From Candidatus Delongbacteria bacterium (GTDB lineage Bacteria; CAIWAD01), in contig JACKCN010000002.1 of NCBI GenBank assembly GCA_020634015.1, forward strand, positions 434,001 through 498,000: a stretch of DNA of 64,000 bases, in the 5' to 3' direction. Position 1 is the stretch's first letter. Every line of letters starts with the position of its first letter. Positions 46,625 to 54,989 of this stretch are shown in pieces. Under the pieces are notes generated by a model that was not told the origin of the DNA, made no database searches, and saw only the letters and a list, made by a program, of their open reading frames with translations. The position numbers were made by a program, and so were the translations under genes.

Positions 46625-49144
46625 ATGAAGCTTCTTCTTCTGCTGCTGATCTGCCAGGTGCTGGGGGCGACTCCCCGCTTCCTCCAGCCCCCCGCGTCCG
46701 ACTCGCGCTGGCATCTGCCCGGCGACAGTCTGGACTATCTCCAGCTGGCTCTCAACGGCAATTGGAGCTGGCACGATCCTGCTGACGGAAGCAGCGGGTC
46801 GTGTACGGTTCCCTCCTGTTTCCCCGAGCCGACCGAAGAACTGGTTTTCTCCAGGGACTTCATCCTGCCCGATCCCGGAGCGAACCGCGAAAGCAGCCTC
46901 TGGTTCGGGGCCATGAATCACACGTGCCGCGTGTATCTCAATGGCGAGTTCCTGGGCAGTCACGCCAATGGCAGCACCAGTTTCGAGCTGCCGATTCCCG
47001 AGAGCCTGCTGAAGCCGCTGGACAGCAATCGGCTGGAGATCCAGGTCGAGCGCGGATTGTCCTCCAAGATCTCGCTGCCGCTCAAGGTGCAGAGCTGGGA
47101 CCCTTACAACTATGGTGGCATCTACCGTGAGGTGGTGCTGCTCCAGCGCCCGCGTGTCCGGATTGAGGATCTCAACTGGAATCTCGTCAGTGGCAACCGG
47201 CCGGGACTGGAACTGAACGCCCTGCTGCGCAGCCTTGAACTGGTGAAGATCGGCCAGGACAGTCTGGCGGGGCCCCTGCCGCTTGAATTGCAGGCTCGGC
47301 TCCTTGACCAGGACGGCACCGAGATGGGCCGTGTCACCGTTCAGACCCGGCTCAATCGCCAGGAGAATCGTGCTGTGCCGCTCTCGCTGGGGGCAGCTGG
47401 CATTGAAAACTGGTCGCCTGAATCCCCGAGACTGTACACGCTCGAGGTGTCCCTCTTCCAGGGCACCGAGTTGCTGCATCGTGTCCGGCGCACCACGGGA
47501 TTCCGGGAACTTCAGGTCCAGGGCAGCCGACTGCTGCTGAATGGAGCGGATCTCGAGGTTCGTGGCATCCGTTACCTCTCGCAGCATCCGGTCAGCGGCA
47601 GCGCGATGAGCGTGCGACAGTACAGCCAGGACATGGAAACCATCAAGAACCTGGGAGCCAATCTGGTCTTGCTGGCGGCCGGTGCCGGGCATCCCGGATT
47701 GATCGAGCTGTGCAACCGCATCGGGCTGCTTGTGATCGAGGAATTGCCGGCCTGTCAGGTGCCACCGCCTCTGCTGGCCCAGGACGGCTTCCTGCCCCTG
47801 GCGCGCAGTTATCTGCAGGAAATCATCTTGCGTGACCGCAACCAGCCCTGTCTGCTGGCCGTCAGTCTGGGCAGCGGACTGGACCTGGGGGACAGTCGGG
47901 GCCTGGACTTCGTCACCGGACTTCAGGATCTGCGCGCGCTGGATCACAGTCTGTTGTTCACCGGCAGCGTACTTGGACTGGAAGGCGCCCAGGCCAGTGG
48001 ACTGGATCTGCTGCTGGTGGAAGACCGCGAGCCCGAGCTGCCGGCCGACCCCGGCCTGCCGATGATTCTGGCCGGAATCGGACTGCCCGTGGAGCCGGAG
48101 AATCAGGAAGGCTACGCCAACCCCTGGAGCAGCCTGCGCCAGGCACGACACATTCAACAGCGGCTGCTGGAGCTGCGTGAGCGCAGTGATATCGACGGTG
48201 CCCTCATCGACAGTTATGCCGACTGGCGCGGGGGGCGTCCCCTGCTCTGGGTACCACCCGGAAGTGATGCCTACAATTGCCCGCGTGGCATCGTCACGGC
48301 CGACCGTGTGACACGCGCGGCCTTCAACGAGGTGCGCAGTCTTTTTGGCAACGGCACCGGCACGACGCTGACCCGGGGCGAGTTCCAGCCCGATCGCCCG
48401 CTCGAGTATCCCATGGCGGGCTTCCTGCTGCTGATCCTGCTGCTGGTGGGACTCAAACAGAACAAGGTCTTCGCCCAGAATCTGAAACGCAGTTTCGTGC
48501 ACAGCCACGGATTCTTCAGCGATGTGCAGGACAACCGGGTTTACCAGCTGGGGCAGTCCTTCTTCATTGGCCTGCTGATCTGTGGCGCCAGCGGAGTGCT
48601 GTTCTCGAGTCTGTTGTACGACATGCGCAAGTCCCTGCTGGTGGATCACCTGCTGGGGCAGATCCTGGTCTTCAACGAACTGAAGGAATGGGTTTCGGCA
48701 CTGGCCTGGCAGCCGGTGGTCTCCATGCTGACTCTGGCGGCCGTCACCCTGGCGCTGGGACTGGCCGCCACGGTAGGGCTGCGCATTCTGGGGTTGCTCT
48801 TCAACGCGCGATTCAGTTTCGGACAGGCCCTGACCTTCATGGCCTTCGCCTGTGCGCCACTGCTGTTCTGCATCGTGCTGGGCAGCCTGCTTTTCCGCTT
48901 GCTGCAGATTCCCAGCCTGCTGTTGCCGACCCTGATCACGGCGCTGCTGCTGCCCACCTGGTCGATTCTGCGTCTGGTCAAGAGCCTGCGCATCGCCTTC
49001 GGATCCAGTTTCCTCTGGGCCGCCCTGCTGATCGCTGTCGTGCTCTCGGTGTTGCTGGCTCTGGTATTCGCCTATTACGAGAACAGTCACAGCCTGCTGG
49101 AATACTGGAACTACTATTCGCGTGCGTATCGGGGAGGTGTCTGA
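46625..49144 (+). CDS. Membrane-anchored GH2-fold pseudoenzyme (Yip1-like C-terminal membrane domain)
   Basis: 839 residues with a signal peptide at 1-15. Residues ~35-150 match the GH2 sugar-binding domain (LNGNWSWHDPADG; CRVYLNGEFLGSHANGSTSF), then the GH2 sandwich domain with NYGGIYREVVLL, then the TIM-barrel region (LNGADLEVRGIRYLSQHP; LCNRIGLLVIEELP). The acid/base motif, normally SLGNE, is SLGSG here (Ser417-Gly418), and no Glu stands at the expected nucleophile position (PMILAGIG). From ~600 a membrane domain of five to six helices follows, of the Yip1-like type. It is therefore likely a non-catalytic glycan sensor or binder facing the periplasm. The ATG at 46625 gives the signal peptide. 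It is coupled to the next gene by TGATG. Confidence 0.75.
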   Translation: MKLLLLLLICQVLGATPRFLQPPASDSRWHLPGDSLDYLQLALNGNWSWHDPADGSSGSCTVPSCFPEPTEELVFSRDFILPDPGANRESSLWFGAMNHTCRVYLNGEFLGSHANGSTSFELPIPESLLKPLDSNRLEIQVERGLSSKISLPLKVQSWDPYNYGGIYREVVLLQRPRVRIEDLNWNLVSGNRPGLELNALLRSLELVKIGQDSLAGPLPLELQARLLDQDGTEMGRVTVQTRLNRQENRAVPLSLGAAGIENWSPESPRLYTLEVSLFQGTELLHRVRRTTGFRELQVQGSRLLLNGADLEVRGIRYLSQHPVSGSAMSVRQYSQDMETIKNLGANLVLLAAGAGHPGLIELCNRIGLLVIEELPACQVPPPLLAQDGFLPLARSYLQEIILRDRNQPCLLAVSLGSGLDLGDSRGLDFVTGLQDLRALDHSLLFTGSVLGLEGAQASGLDLLLVEDREPELPADPGLPMILAGIGLPVEPENQEGYANPWSSLRQARHIQQRLLELRERSDIDGALIDSYADWRGGRPLLWVPPGSDAYNCPRGIVTADRVTRAAFNEVRSLFGNGTGTTLTRGEFQPDRPLEYPMAGFLLLILLLVGLKQNKVFAQNLKRSFVHSHGFFSDVQDNRVYQLGQSFFIGLLICGASGVLFSSLLYDMRKSLLVDHLLGQILVFNELKEWVSALAWQPVVSMLTLAAVTLALGLAATVGLRILGLLFNARFSFGQALTFMAFACAPLLFCIVLGSLLFRLLQIPSLLLPTLITALLLPTWSILRLVKSLRIAFGSSFLWAALLIAVVLSVLLALVFAYYENSHSLLEYWNYYSRAYRGGV

Positions 49145-49794
49145 TGGCCGGAGGCGTGTCACGTCTGATCACTGCGGAAGTGGTTCTGGAGGCGCACCGC
49201 ACCGGACGAAGCCTGGCCAGGGATTCCTCGACCCGGATCACGGACGAGGCCCGGGACCTGGCGGCCCGTCTGGGAGTGGCCATTGGCAGCCCGGCCCCCG
49301 AATTGCCCGGAGAGACACCCGTGCGCGGCGGTGACACCAGAGTCCAGGTCGTGATCGGAAGTGATCACGGGGGCTATGAACTGAAATCCGCGCTCAAGAT
49401 CGTGCTGACCAAGGCCGGATACACGCTCAAGGACGTGGGATGTCAGGGTGCTGCCGCGGTGGATTATCCCGACTTCGCACGGGAGGTGGCGAGCTGTGTC
49501 GCACGCGGAGATGCCGCGCGTGGAGTGATGATTGACACCATAGGGGTGGCGTCCGCGATGGTCTGCAACCGGGTGGCCGGATGCCGGGCCGCCGCCTGCG
49601 AATCAATGACGAGCGCTCTCTCCAGCAGACGGCACAACGACGCCAACATCCTGACCCTGGGCGCCAGTCTGCACACGGTGGAGCAGGCCGCGGCCATGCT
49701 GCTGGCCTGGCTGGGCGAAGCCTACGAAGGTGGCCGGCACCAGCGCCGCGTGGACAAGATCATGGCACTGGACTCACGCACTCGTCCCCGCTGA
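49144..49794 (+). CDS. RpiB/LacAB-family sugar-phosphate isomerase-like protein, atypical active site
   Basis: 216 residues. The C-terminal ~145 align with ribose-5-phosphate isomerase B: SDHGGYELK, DYPDFAREVA, RRHNDANILTLGA and YEGGRHQRRV. The catalytic Cys of the ICGTG motif is replaced by Asp, the segment reading MIDTIGVASAM. Mycobacterial RpiB uses a Glu instead of Cys, so activity is not excluded. The N-terminal ~65 residues are an extra domain (RLITAEVVLEAHRTGRSL; ITDEARDLAARLGVAI), similar in pattern to short N-terminal segments on some ethanolamine- and propanediol-utilisation proteins. Translationally coupled to the GH2-like gene. Confidence 0.78.
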   Translation: MAGGVSRLITAEVVLEAHRTGRSLARDSSTRITDEARDLAARLGVAIGSPAPELPGETPVRGGDTRVQVVIGSDHGGYELKSALKIVLTKAGYTLKDVGCQGAAAVDYPDFAREVASCVARGDAARGVMIDTIGVASAMVCNRVAGCRAAACESMTSALSSRRHNDANILTLGASLHTVEQAAAMLLAWLGEAYEGGRHQRRVDKIMALDSRTRPR

Positions 49795-49845
49795 GCACGG
49801 GCGGTGGCCATTCGAACAGAATGGTCCACGCGTCGACGCACTCCC

Positions 49846-50079
49846 TCAGGCCAGTCGCTCGCGCAGGTCCAGATAGGGCAGACCGTCAGCCAGTGCCTTG
49901 GCCACCACCGCCAGCAGGTTTCGGGTCTGGTCCAGGTCCCCGCCTTCAATGATGATCTCCTCCCGTCCCTTGAAGAACAGGCCGAAGGTGTCGCTGTGCA
50001 TGATGGGGCGAACCGTGATCGATTCCACGCGGGAAGAGTCACAACTGAACAAGTGGGTCGGACTGGATTGAATCCACAT
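49846..50079 (-). CDS. Small hypothetical protein
   Basis: A 77-residue protein with no recognised family, signal peptide or membrane helix. The start is supported by a strong AGGAGG six bases before the ATG, the best ribosome site in this region. The C-terminal half (FKGREEIIIEGGDLDQTRNL, then VVAKALADGLPYLDLRERL) looks like a strand followed by amphipathic helices, consistent with a real folded protein. It is transcribed against its neighbours and lies downstream of the candidate small RNA. Confidence 0.6.
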   Translation of the reverse strand: MWIQSSPTHLFSCDSSRVESITVRPIMHSDTFGLFFKGREEIIIEGGDLDQTRNLLAVVAKALADGLPYLDLRERLA

Positions 50080-50154
50080 GGGGGCCTCCTGAAGTATGAC
50101 TCGCCAACTTAGCCGATTTCTGGCGCTCCGCGTACCGGAATCTCAGCAGCAGCG

Positions 50155-50424
50155 AGAAAAGGCGCTTTCCGGGGAGGAAAGCGCCCTGACGTTTTGGGGT
50201 ATGTGTCCAGGAGGATGGCGCACATATCCAAAGTGCCTCGCACCAAGCTTATTGCAATCGGTGTGCCAGAATGACATGCAGCCCACGATCCGATTTCAGC
50301 TTGGAAGTTCAGCACTTGCTGGCTTTGAAACTGTCTCCGTGCCGCGATCGCACCCTGAATCGGGTGTGACTTGCCTGTGGGCCCGGCATGATTTTCCCAC
50401 CTCCGGGGGGCTGAAAGCGGGTTT
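50155..50424 (-). ncRNA. Candidate small RNA with C-rich loops
   Basis: The minus strand carries a well-spaced promoter (50431-50459), then ~265 bases without a credible reading frame, then a perfect terminator. Within the transcript, 50199-50227 folds into a stem (TATGTG/CACATA with inner CCA/TGG) whose loop is UCCUCC, complementary to a Shine-Dalgarno sequence. The terminator loop is also C-rich (UCCCC). A further short hairpin is CACCC-GAUUCA-GGGUG. These are features of trans-acting regulatory RNAs that block ribosome-binding sites. I recognise no known RNA family, and transcription is inferred only from sequence. Confidence 0.5.
50157..50185 (-). terminator. Rho-independent terminator of the candidate small RNA
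   Basis: Perfect 10-base arms GGCGCTTTCC and GGAAAGCGCC with a five-base loop; on the minus strand TTTTCTCG follows. On the plus strand the tail is CTGACGTTTTGG, which is poorer. Confidence 0.8.
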
Positions 50425-50430
50425 CTTGAT

Positions 50431-50459
50431 TGTATAGAGCTTGAACGATAGATTCTCAA
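50431..50459 (-). promoter_or_regulatory. Promoter of the candidate small RNA with an internal inverted repeat
   Basis: On the minus strand TTGAGA (50454-50459) and TATACA (50431-50436) are exactly 17 bases apart in an otherwise GC-rich genome. Inverted arms AGCTTGA (50438-50444) and TCAAGCT (50456-50462) overlap the -35 box and the spacer, the layout of an operator. Confidence 0.6.
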
Positions 50460-50583
50460 GCTTTATTCGCGCGTCCGGAGCTTTGCCCGGCGTGTTCTGA
50501 GAATGCTTGTCCCAATCCGGCCGTTTGGTTTCACCCGCTGCGGAAAATCAAGTCAACAGGTCCCCCAGCCAGCGAGGTCTGCC

Positions 50584-52242
50584 GTGAGCATGGATCCGGA
50601 AACACCCCCGGTCCTCGTCATCCGCGATCCCGAGCGTCCCCTGCATCTCAAGTCCCGTCCCTTGTTGCGGATCGGCTTGGCGCAGGGGCTGCAGAAGATT
50701 GATTTCAAGGTCAACGGTCCCTTCCGGCTGGAAAACCTCGATGGCCATACGGTGCACGCCTCCAATGGGTCCGAGTTGCGCTGGAGAGCGCGCTGCCAGC
50801 AGACCCAGTCCGCCCAGTATCACACCAGCGTGCTCGTCGACAGCTTTCACCACGAACCCCAGGCCCTTGCCCTGGCCCGTCGCCTGCTGGATCAGGGCTA
50901 CGATGCCTGGATCCGCTGCATCGGCATGCCCGTGCATTTCGAGAACGGTGTGCAGCACAATGCGCTGCGCTTCCGTGTGCTGGTGGGGCGTTTCGAGAAC
51001 GAGAGTCAGGCTGCCGATGTCCAGACCCTGCTCAACAATGACTGGCGGCCCCGGCTGGTGCGCGAGAAGACCGCCGAGCCCACGGGACGTGTCGAGTATC
51101 TCGATGCCGAGCTGAGCCAGCACCAGGAAGTGGAGCGCGGACTGCGCCTGGTGCCGGGTGCGCCCGACGGGCTGATCAGCCTGTTCCAGCTGCCGACCCT
51201 CAAGGGCGAGCAGGACGAATACCTCGAGGACCGTCAGTACAGCGGTGTCATCGAGTTTCGCGTGGACAATGGCGGCATGCTCTCGGTGATCAACGAGATC
51301 CACATCGACCGCTATCTCAAGGGAGTGCTGCCCGCCGAACTGGATCCGGCCTTTCCGCTGGAAGCCCAGAAGGCCCAGGCCGTGGTCAGCCGCAGCAATG
51401 TGCTCTGCATGCTGGGCCTGAAGCACATGAATGATCCCTTTGATTTCTGTGCCTTCGCCCACTGCCAGTGTTACAGTGGCACCACGCGCGAACAGGAACT
51501 GTCCAGCAATGCGGTGCTGGAAACGTCGGGTGAGGTGATGGTCTGGAACGAGCAGGTCTGCGATGGCGTATCCACGGTCTGCTGCGGAGGCCATTCGGAG
51601 TCCAAGGAGAACATCTGGTCCACGCCCCCGCAGGACGTGCTCAGCGGGCGGATGGACGTGATGGGCTCAGCCCAGAAGCGCAACGGGCTGGACCTGTCCA
51701 GCGAGTCCGTCTTCCGGGAATGGGTTGACTCGCCGCCCGACGTGCTCTGCGACCTGCGCCGCAGCGACCTGGGCGTTCTGGAAGACTGGTCACGCCGTTA
51801 TTTCCGCTGGCGCGAGGAACTGCGCCGTCAGGACCTGGAAGAACTCATCCGTCGCAAGACCGGGGTCGATCTGGGCACGCTCTTCGAGATCCTGCCGATC
51901 AGCCGGGGAATGAGTGGACGCCTCAAGGAACTTGAACTGATCGGCAGCCGTCGCAACCTGCGGCTGCAGAAGGAACTCAAGATTCGCGAAGCCCTGGCGC
52001 CCACGGCCCTGTTCAGCAGCGCGTTCTGGGTGGAAAGCAAGGGCAGCGAAGCCGGCGTGCCCACCAGCTTCGTGTTTCACGGAGCCGGGCGCGGCCACGG
52101 TCTGGGGCTCTGCCAGCTGGGCGCGGCCGCAATGGCCCTGAGCAAGCAGACGTACGACAAGATCCTGCTCCACTATTTCCCCGGTGTCCGCCTGATGCCC
52201 TTCTACACTCTCCGGCCCGAGTCGGTGGAGCACAACGCCTGA
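50584..52242 (+). CDS. SPOR and SpoIID/LytB domain protein
   Basis: About 552 residues. An N-terminal part (residues ~70-175) has two SPOR-like units (VLVDSFHHEPQALALARRLL; RVLVGRFENESQAADVQTLL), a peptidoglycan-binding fold. The SpoIID domain follows from ~235, with the catalytic Glu in YLKGVLPAELDPAFPLEAQKAQA (in parts), and ends with the family pattern HGAGRGHGLGLCQLGAAAMA. SpoIID enzymes are lytic transglycosylases acting on denuded glycan strands. No signal peptide is visible from the GTG at 50584 (GAGGT upstream) or from the ATG at 50503, so the export route is unclear. There are unusually many Cys for a periplasmic protein. Confidence 0.8.
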   Translation: MSMDPETPPVLVIRDPERPLHLKSRPLLRIGLAQGLQKIDFKVNGPFRLENLDGHTVHASNGSELRWRARCQQTQSAQYHTSVLVDSFHHEPQALALARRLLDQGYDAWIRCIGMPVHFENGVQHNALRFRVLVGRFENESQAADVQTLLNNDWRPRLVREKTAEPTGRVEYLDAELSQHQEVERGLRLVPGAPDGLISLFQLPTLKGEQDEYLEDRQYSGVIEFRVDNGGMLSVINEIHIDRYLKGVLPAELDPAFPLEAQKAQAVVSRSNVLCMLGLKHMNDPFDFCAFAHCQCYSGTTREQELSSNAVLETSGEVMVWNEQVCDGVSTVCCGGHSESKENIWSTPPQDVLSGRMDVMGSAQKRNGLDLSSESVFREWVDSPPDVLCDLRRSDLGVLEDWSRRYFRWREELRRQDLEELIRRKTGVDLGTLFEILPISRGMSGRLKELELIGSRRNLRLQKELKIREALAPTALFSSAFWVESKGSEAGVPTSFVFHGAGRGHGLGLCQLGAAAMALSKQTYDKILLHYFPGVRLMPFYTLRPESVEHNA

Positions 52243-52296
52243 ACCCGCAGACCGGCCGCCGGACCCAGCGTTCGGCGGACCCAAGCCGAGAGACCC

Positions 52297-53395
52297 ATGA
52301 CATCCAGTGAACTGAAACGCCTCCAGGAAGAGAATGCCCGTCGTCTGACTCAACTCCGGAGGAGTCTTTGACTACGACGGCAAGAAGAGCCGTGTCGAGG
52401 ACCTGGAACAGCAGAGCCTGAATCCCGATCTCTGGAACGACCCCGCGTCGGCCCGTACCCTGCTCAAGGAAGTGGCGGAACTCAAGCTGGTCGTCGAGGG
52501 GCTGGAACGGGTGAGTGGCGACAATGAGACCCTGGCCGAGTTTCTCGAGATGGCCTCGGAAGGCGAACTGGGCGAACTCGAGGAGCTGGGTCTGCGTGTG
52601 CGTGCGCATGTGGATGAGATCGAGCTCAAGACCATGCTGTCGGGCGTGGATGATGCCAGGAACGCGATCCTGACCATCAACCCCGGGGCCGGTGGTACCG
52701 AGTCGGAAGACTGGGCTGCCATGCTGACCCGCATGTACCGCAGTTTTTTCCTCCAGCAGGGCTGGAAGACCGAAGTGCTGGATGAGCAGCCCGGGGAAGT
52801 CACCGGGGTCAAGCTGGTCACCTTCCATGTGTCGGGCAAGGATGTCTACGGCACACTGCGCTCCGAGATCGGTGTGCACCGGCTGGTGCGCATTTCCCCC
52901 TTCGACAGCCAGGCCCGTCGCCACACGAGTTTCGCCTCGGTCTATGTCTATCCCGAGCTGGATGACGAGATCGAGATCGTGATCGAGGACAAGGACCTGC
53001 GCGTGGACACCTATCGCGCCTCGGGGGCCGGCGGCCAGCACGTGAACAAAACCGACAGCGCGATCAGGATCACGCACCTGCCCACCAACATCGTGGTGCA
53101 GTGCCAGAACGAGCGCAGCCAGCTGCGCAACCGCCAGTCCGCCATGAAGATGCTGCAGGCGCGGCTCTACGCGGCCCAGCGCGAGGAAGAGCGAAAGCGG
53201 CTGGCCGAGCTGGAAGGCAAGAAGGCCGACAACACCTTCGGCAGCCAGATCCGCAGTTATGTGCTGCACCCCTACAACATGGTCAAGGACCACCGCACGG
53301 GTCAGCAGACCAGCGACACGGGCGGAGTGCTGGATGGCGACCTGCTGCCCTTCATCCGTGCCTTCCTGTTGAACCCCGACTACAACCTGGGCTGA
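52297..53395 (+). CDS. prfB: Peptide chain release factor 2, with programmed +1 frameshift
   Basis: Release factor for UGA and UAA stops. Translation begins at the ATG at 52297, reads 24 codons to CTT TGA, and shifts +1 to continue from GAC at 52370, giving 365 residues, the same as E. coli RF2. The body has the UGA-recognition tripeptide SPF in ISPFDSQARRHTSF and the peptidyl-hydrolysis GGQ motif in SGAGGQHVNKTDSA. RF2 controls its own level: low RF2 lets the ribosome pause and shift at the in-frame UGA. It lies 37 bases before lysS, a common prfB-lysS pairing. Confidence 0.95.
52356..52373 (+). promoter_or_regulatory. prfB programmed frameshift site
   Basis: The sequence is CCGGAGGAGT-CTT-TGA-C: an internal Shine-Dalgarno (GGAGGAG) just before the slippery CTT codon and the in-frame TGA at 52369-52371 followed by C. 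This matches the known bacterial prfB site (CUUUGAC) and shows the gene is intact rather than a pseudogene. Confidence 0.95.
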
Positions 53396-53432
53396 TCTCC
53401 GCGCGAGCATCCGCCCCAGCCAGAGGATCACG

Positions 53433-54989
53433 ATGGATTCCAATACCCCCGGCACACCCGTTCCGCCGCGTGCCCCCAAGCTGCCCCCCGTCTTTCGCCA
53501 GCGCCTCGAGAAGGTGGACAAGCTGCGCTCGATGGGCGTTGAACCCTGGCCCTGGACCTGGGAGCGCAGCCACCGGGTGAGCCAGTTGCTTGAAGATTCC
53601 GACGGCTTCGTGACCCGGGAGACCGAGGTGCGGCTGGCCGGCCGCCTGATGGCCTGGCGCCGGATGGGCGGGGCAAGTTTTGCCCAGCTGGAGGATTTCT
53701 CCGGCAAAATCCAGCTGTTCATCCAGAGAGAAACGGTCGGTGCCGATAGCTTTGACATCATCAAGCTCTTTGACATCGGCGACATAGTGGGAGTAAGGGG
53801 AACGGCCTTCGTGACGAAGACCGGCGAGTTCACCCTCAACGTGGTGGAAGCCACGCTGCTGGCGAAGAACGTGCACCCCCTGCCCGCTGTCAAGGAAAAG
53901 GACGGCCAGGTTTTCGACGAGTACAGTGACAAGGAAGCGAGATACCGCCAGCGGTACATCGATCTGCTCGTCAATCCCGGAGTGCGTGAGACCTTTGTCC
54001 AGCGCACCCGGATCATCTCGCTGATCCGCCATTTCCTCGAGGAACGGGACTACTTCGAAGTGGAAACCCCGATCCTGCAACCGGTTTATGGTGGAGCGGC
54101 GGCCAGGCCCTTTGTGACCCATCACAACAGCCTGGACATGAAATTGTATTTGCGGATCGCCAACGAGTTGTATCTCAAGAGGCTGATCGTCGGAGGCTTC
54201 GAGCGCGTCTTCGAATTCGCCCATGATTTCCGGAACGAGGGAATCGACCGCTTTCACAACCCCGAATTCACCATGATCGAACTGTACTGCGCTTACAAGG
54301 ACTACCATTACATGATGGACCTGGTGGAAGAGCTGGTCAGTTCCCTCGCGGAGAAACTGCTGGGGCACACGGAAGTGGACTGGAACGGACACCGCATCCA
54401 GCTCAAGGCGCCCTGGCGCCGGGCCACGATGATGGATCTGATCCAGGAAGCCACCGGCCAGGATCTTCTGGGAGCACCGCGTGCGGTGCTGGAGGAAGCG
54501 GCCCGCAAGGCGGGCGTCGAGGTGCTGGCCTCGCACAGTGATTCCACCCTGCTGGATGGCATCTTCGGTGAGAAGGTCGAACCCTTCCTGATCCAGCCCA
54601 CCTTCGTGATGGATCACCCGGTGGAGATGAGCCCCCTGGCCAAGCGCCATCGTCACGACGCGCGTCTGACCGAGCGTTTCGAGGCGGTGGTGGGCGGCAA
54701 GGAACTCTGCAATGCCTTCACCGAGTTGTCCGATCCCTTCGACCAGAAGTCACGCTTCGTGGAGCAGAACGAGCTGATCGCCCGGGGTGACCTGGACGCC
54801 CAGCCCTACGACGAGGATTTCATCAAGGCGCTGGAAGTGGGCATGCCGCCCACGGCCGGGCTGGGCATCGGCATCGACCGTCTGGTGATGCTGCTGACCG
54901 GTCAGGATTCCATCCGTGACGTGATCTTCTTTCCCACCCTGCGCCCCGAAGGCGGTGCCCGGAAAAGCAAGGACAACAAGCGATCGTGA
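53433..54989 (+). CDS. lysS: Lysyl-tRNA synthetase, class II
   Basis: A 518-residue homodimeric enzyme charging tRNA-Lys. An OB-fold anticodon-binding domain occupies residues ~55-150 (VRLAGRLMAWRRMGGASFAQL). Class II motif 1 lies around 185-210, motif 2 in FEFAHDFRNEGIDRFHNPEFTM (in parts) near 265, and motif 3 in GLGIGIDRLVMLLTG near 490. The order is complete and the length typical. The stop overlaps the GTG of the next gene. Confidence 0.97.
   Translation: MDSNTPGTPVPPRAPKLPPVFRQRLEKVDKLRSMGVEPWPWTWERSHRVSQLLEDSDGFVTRETEVRLAGRLMAWRRMGGASFAQLEDFSGKIQLFIQRETVGADSFDIIKLFDIGDIVGVRGTAFVTKTGEFTLNVVEATLLAKNVHPLPAVKEKDGQVFDEYSDKEARYRQRYIDLLVNPGVRETFVQRTRIISLIRHFLEERDYFEVETPILQPVYGGAAARPFVTHHNSLDMKLYLRIANELYLKRLIVGGFERVFEFAHDFRNEGIDRFHNPEFTMIELYCAYKDYHYMMDLVEELVSSLAEKLLGHTEVDWNGHRIQLKAPWRRATMMDLIQEATGQDLLGAPRAVLEEAARKAGVEVLASHSDSTLLDGIFGEKVEPFLIQPTFVMDHPVEMSPLAKRHRHDARLTERFEAVVGGKELCNAFTELSDPFDQKSRFVEQNELIARGDLDAQPYDEDFIKALEVGMPPTAGLGIGIDRLVMLLTGQDSIRDVIFFPTLRPEGGARKSKDNKRS

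Noticed and set aside
49144..49794. Annotating the RpiB-like gene from an upstream start near 48277
   Set aside because: That reading lies out of frame over the GH2-like membrane domain; the ATG at 49144 in the TGATG overlap gives a sensible product.
50208..50222. AGGAGGATG on the plus strand, resembling a ribosome site with start codon
   Set aside because: There is no spacing between the Shine-Dalgarno and the ATG, and the frame ends after about 20 codons; the sequence is better explained as the loop of the minus-strand hairpin.
50096..50459. Plus- and minus-strand frames of ~113-116 codons over the candidate small RNA
   Set aside because: Neither has a ribosome site or protein-like pattern, and the minus-strand frame would begin inside the promoter.
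52297..52371. Apparent pseudogene: prfB interrupted by TGA after 24 codons
   Set aside because: The stop is in the standard programmed +1 frameshift context (GGAGGAG, CTT, TGA, C), and the joined product is the normal 365 residues.
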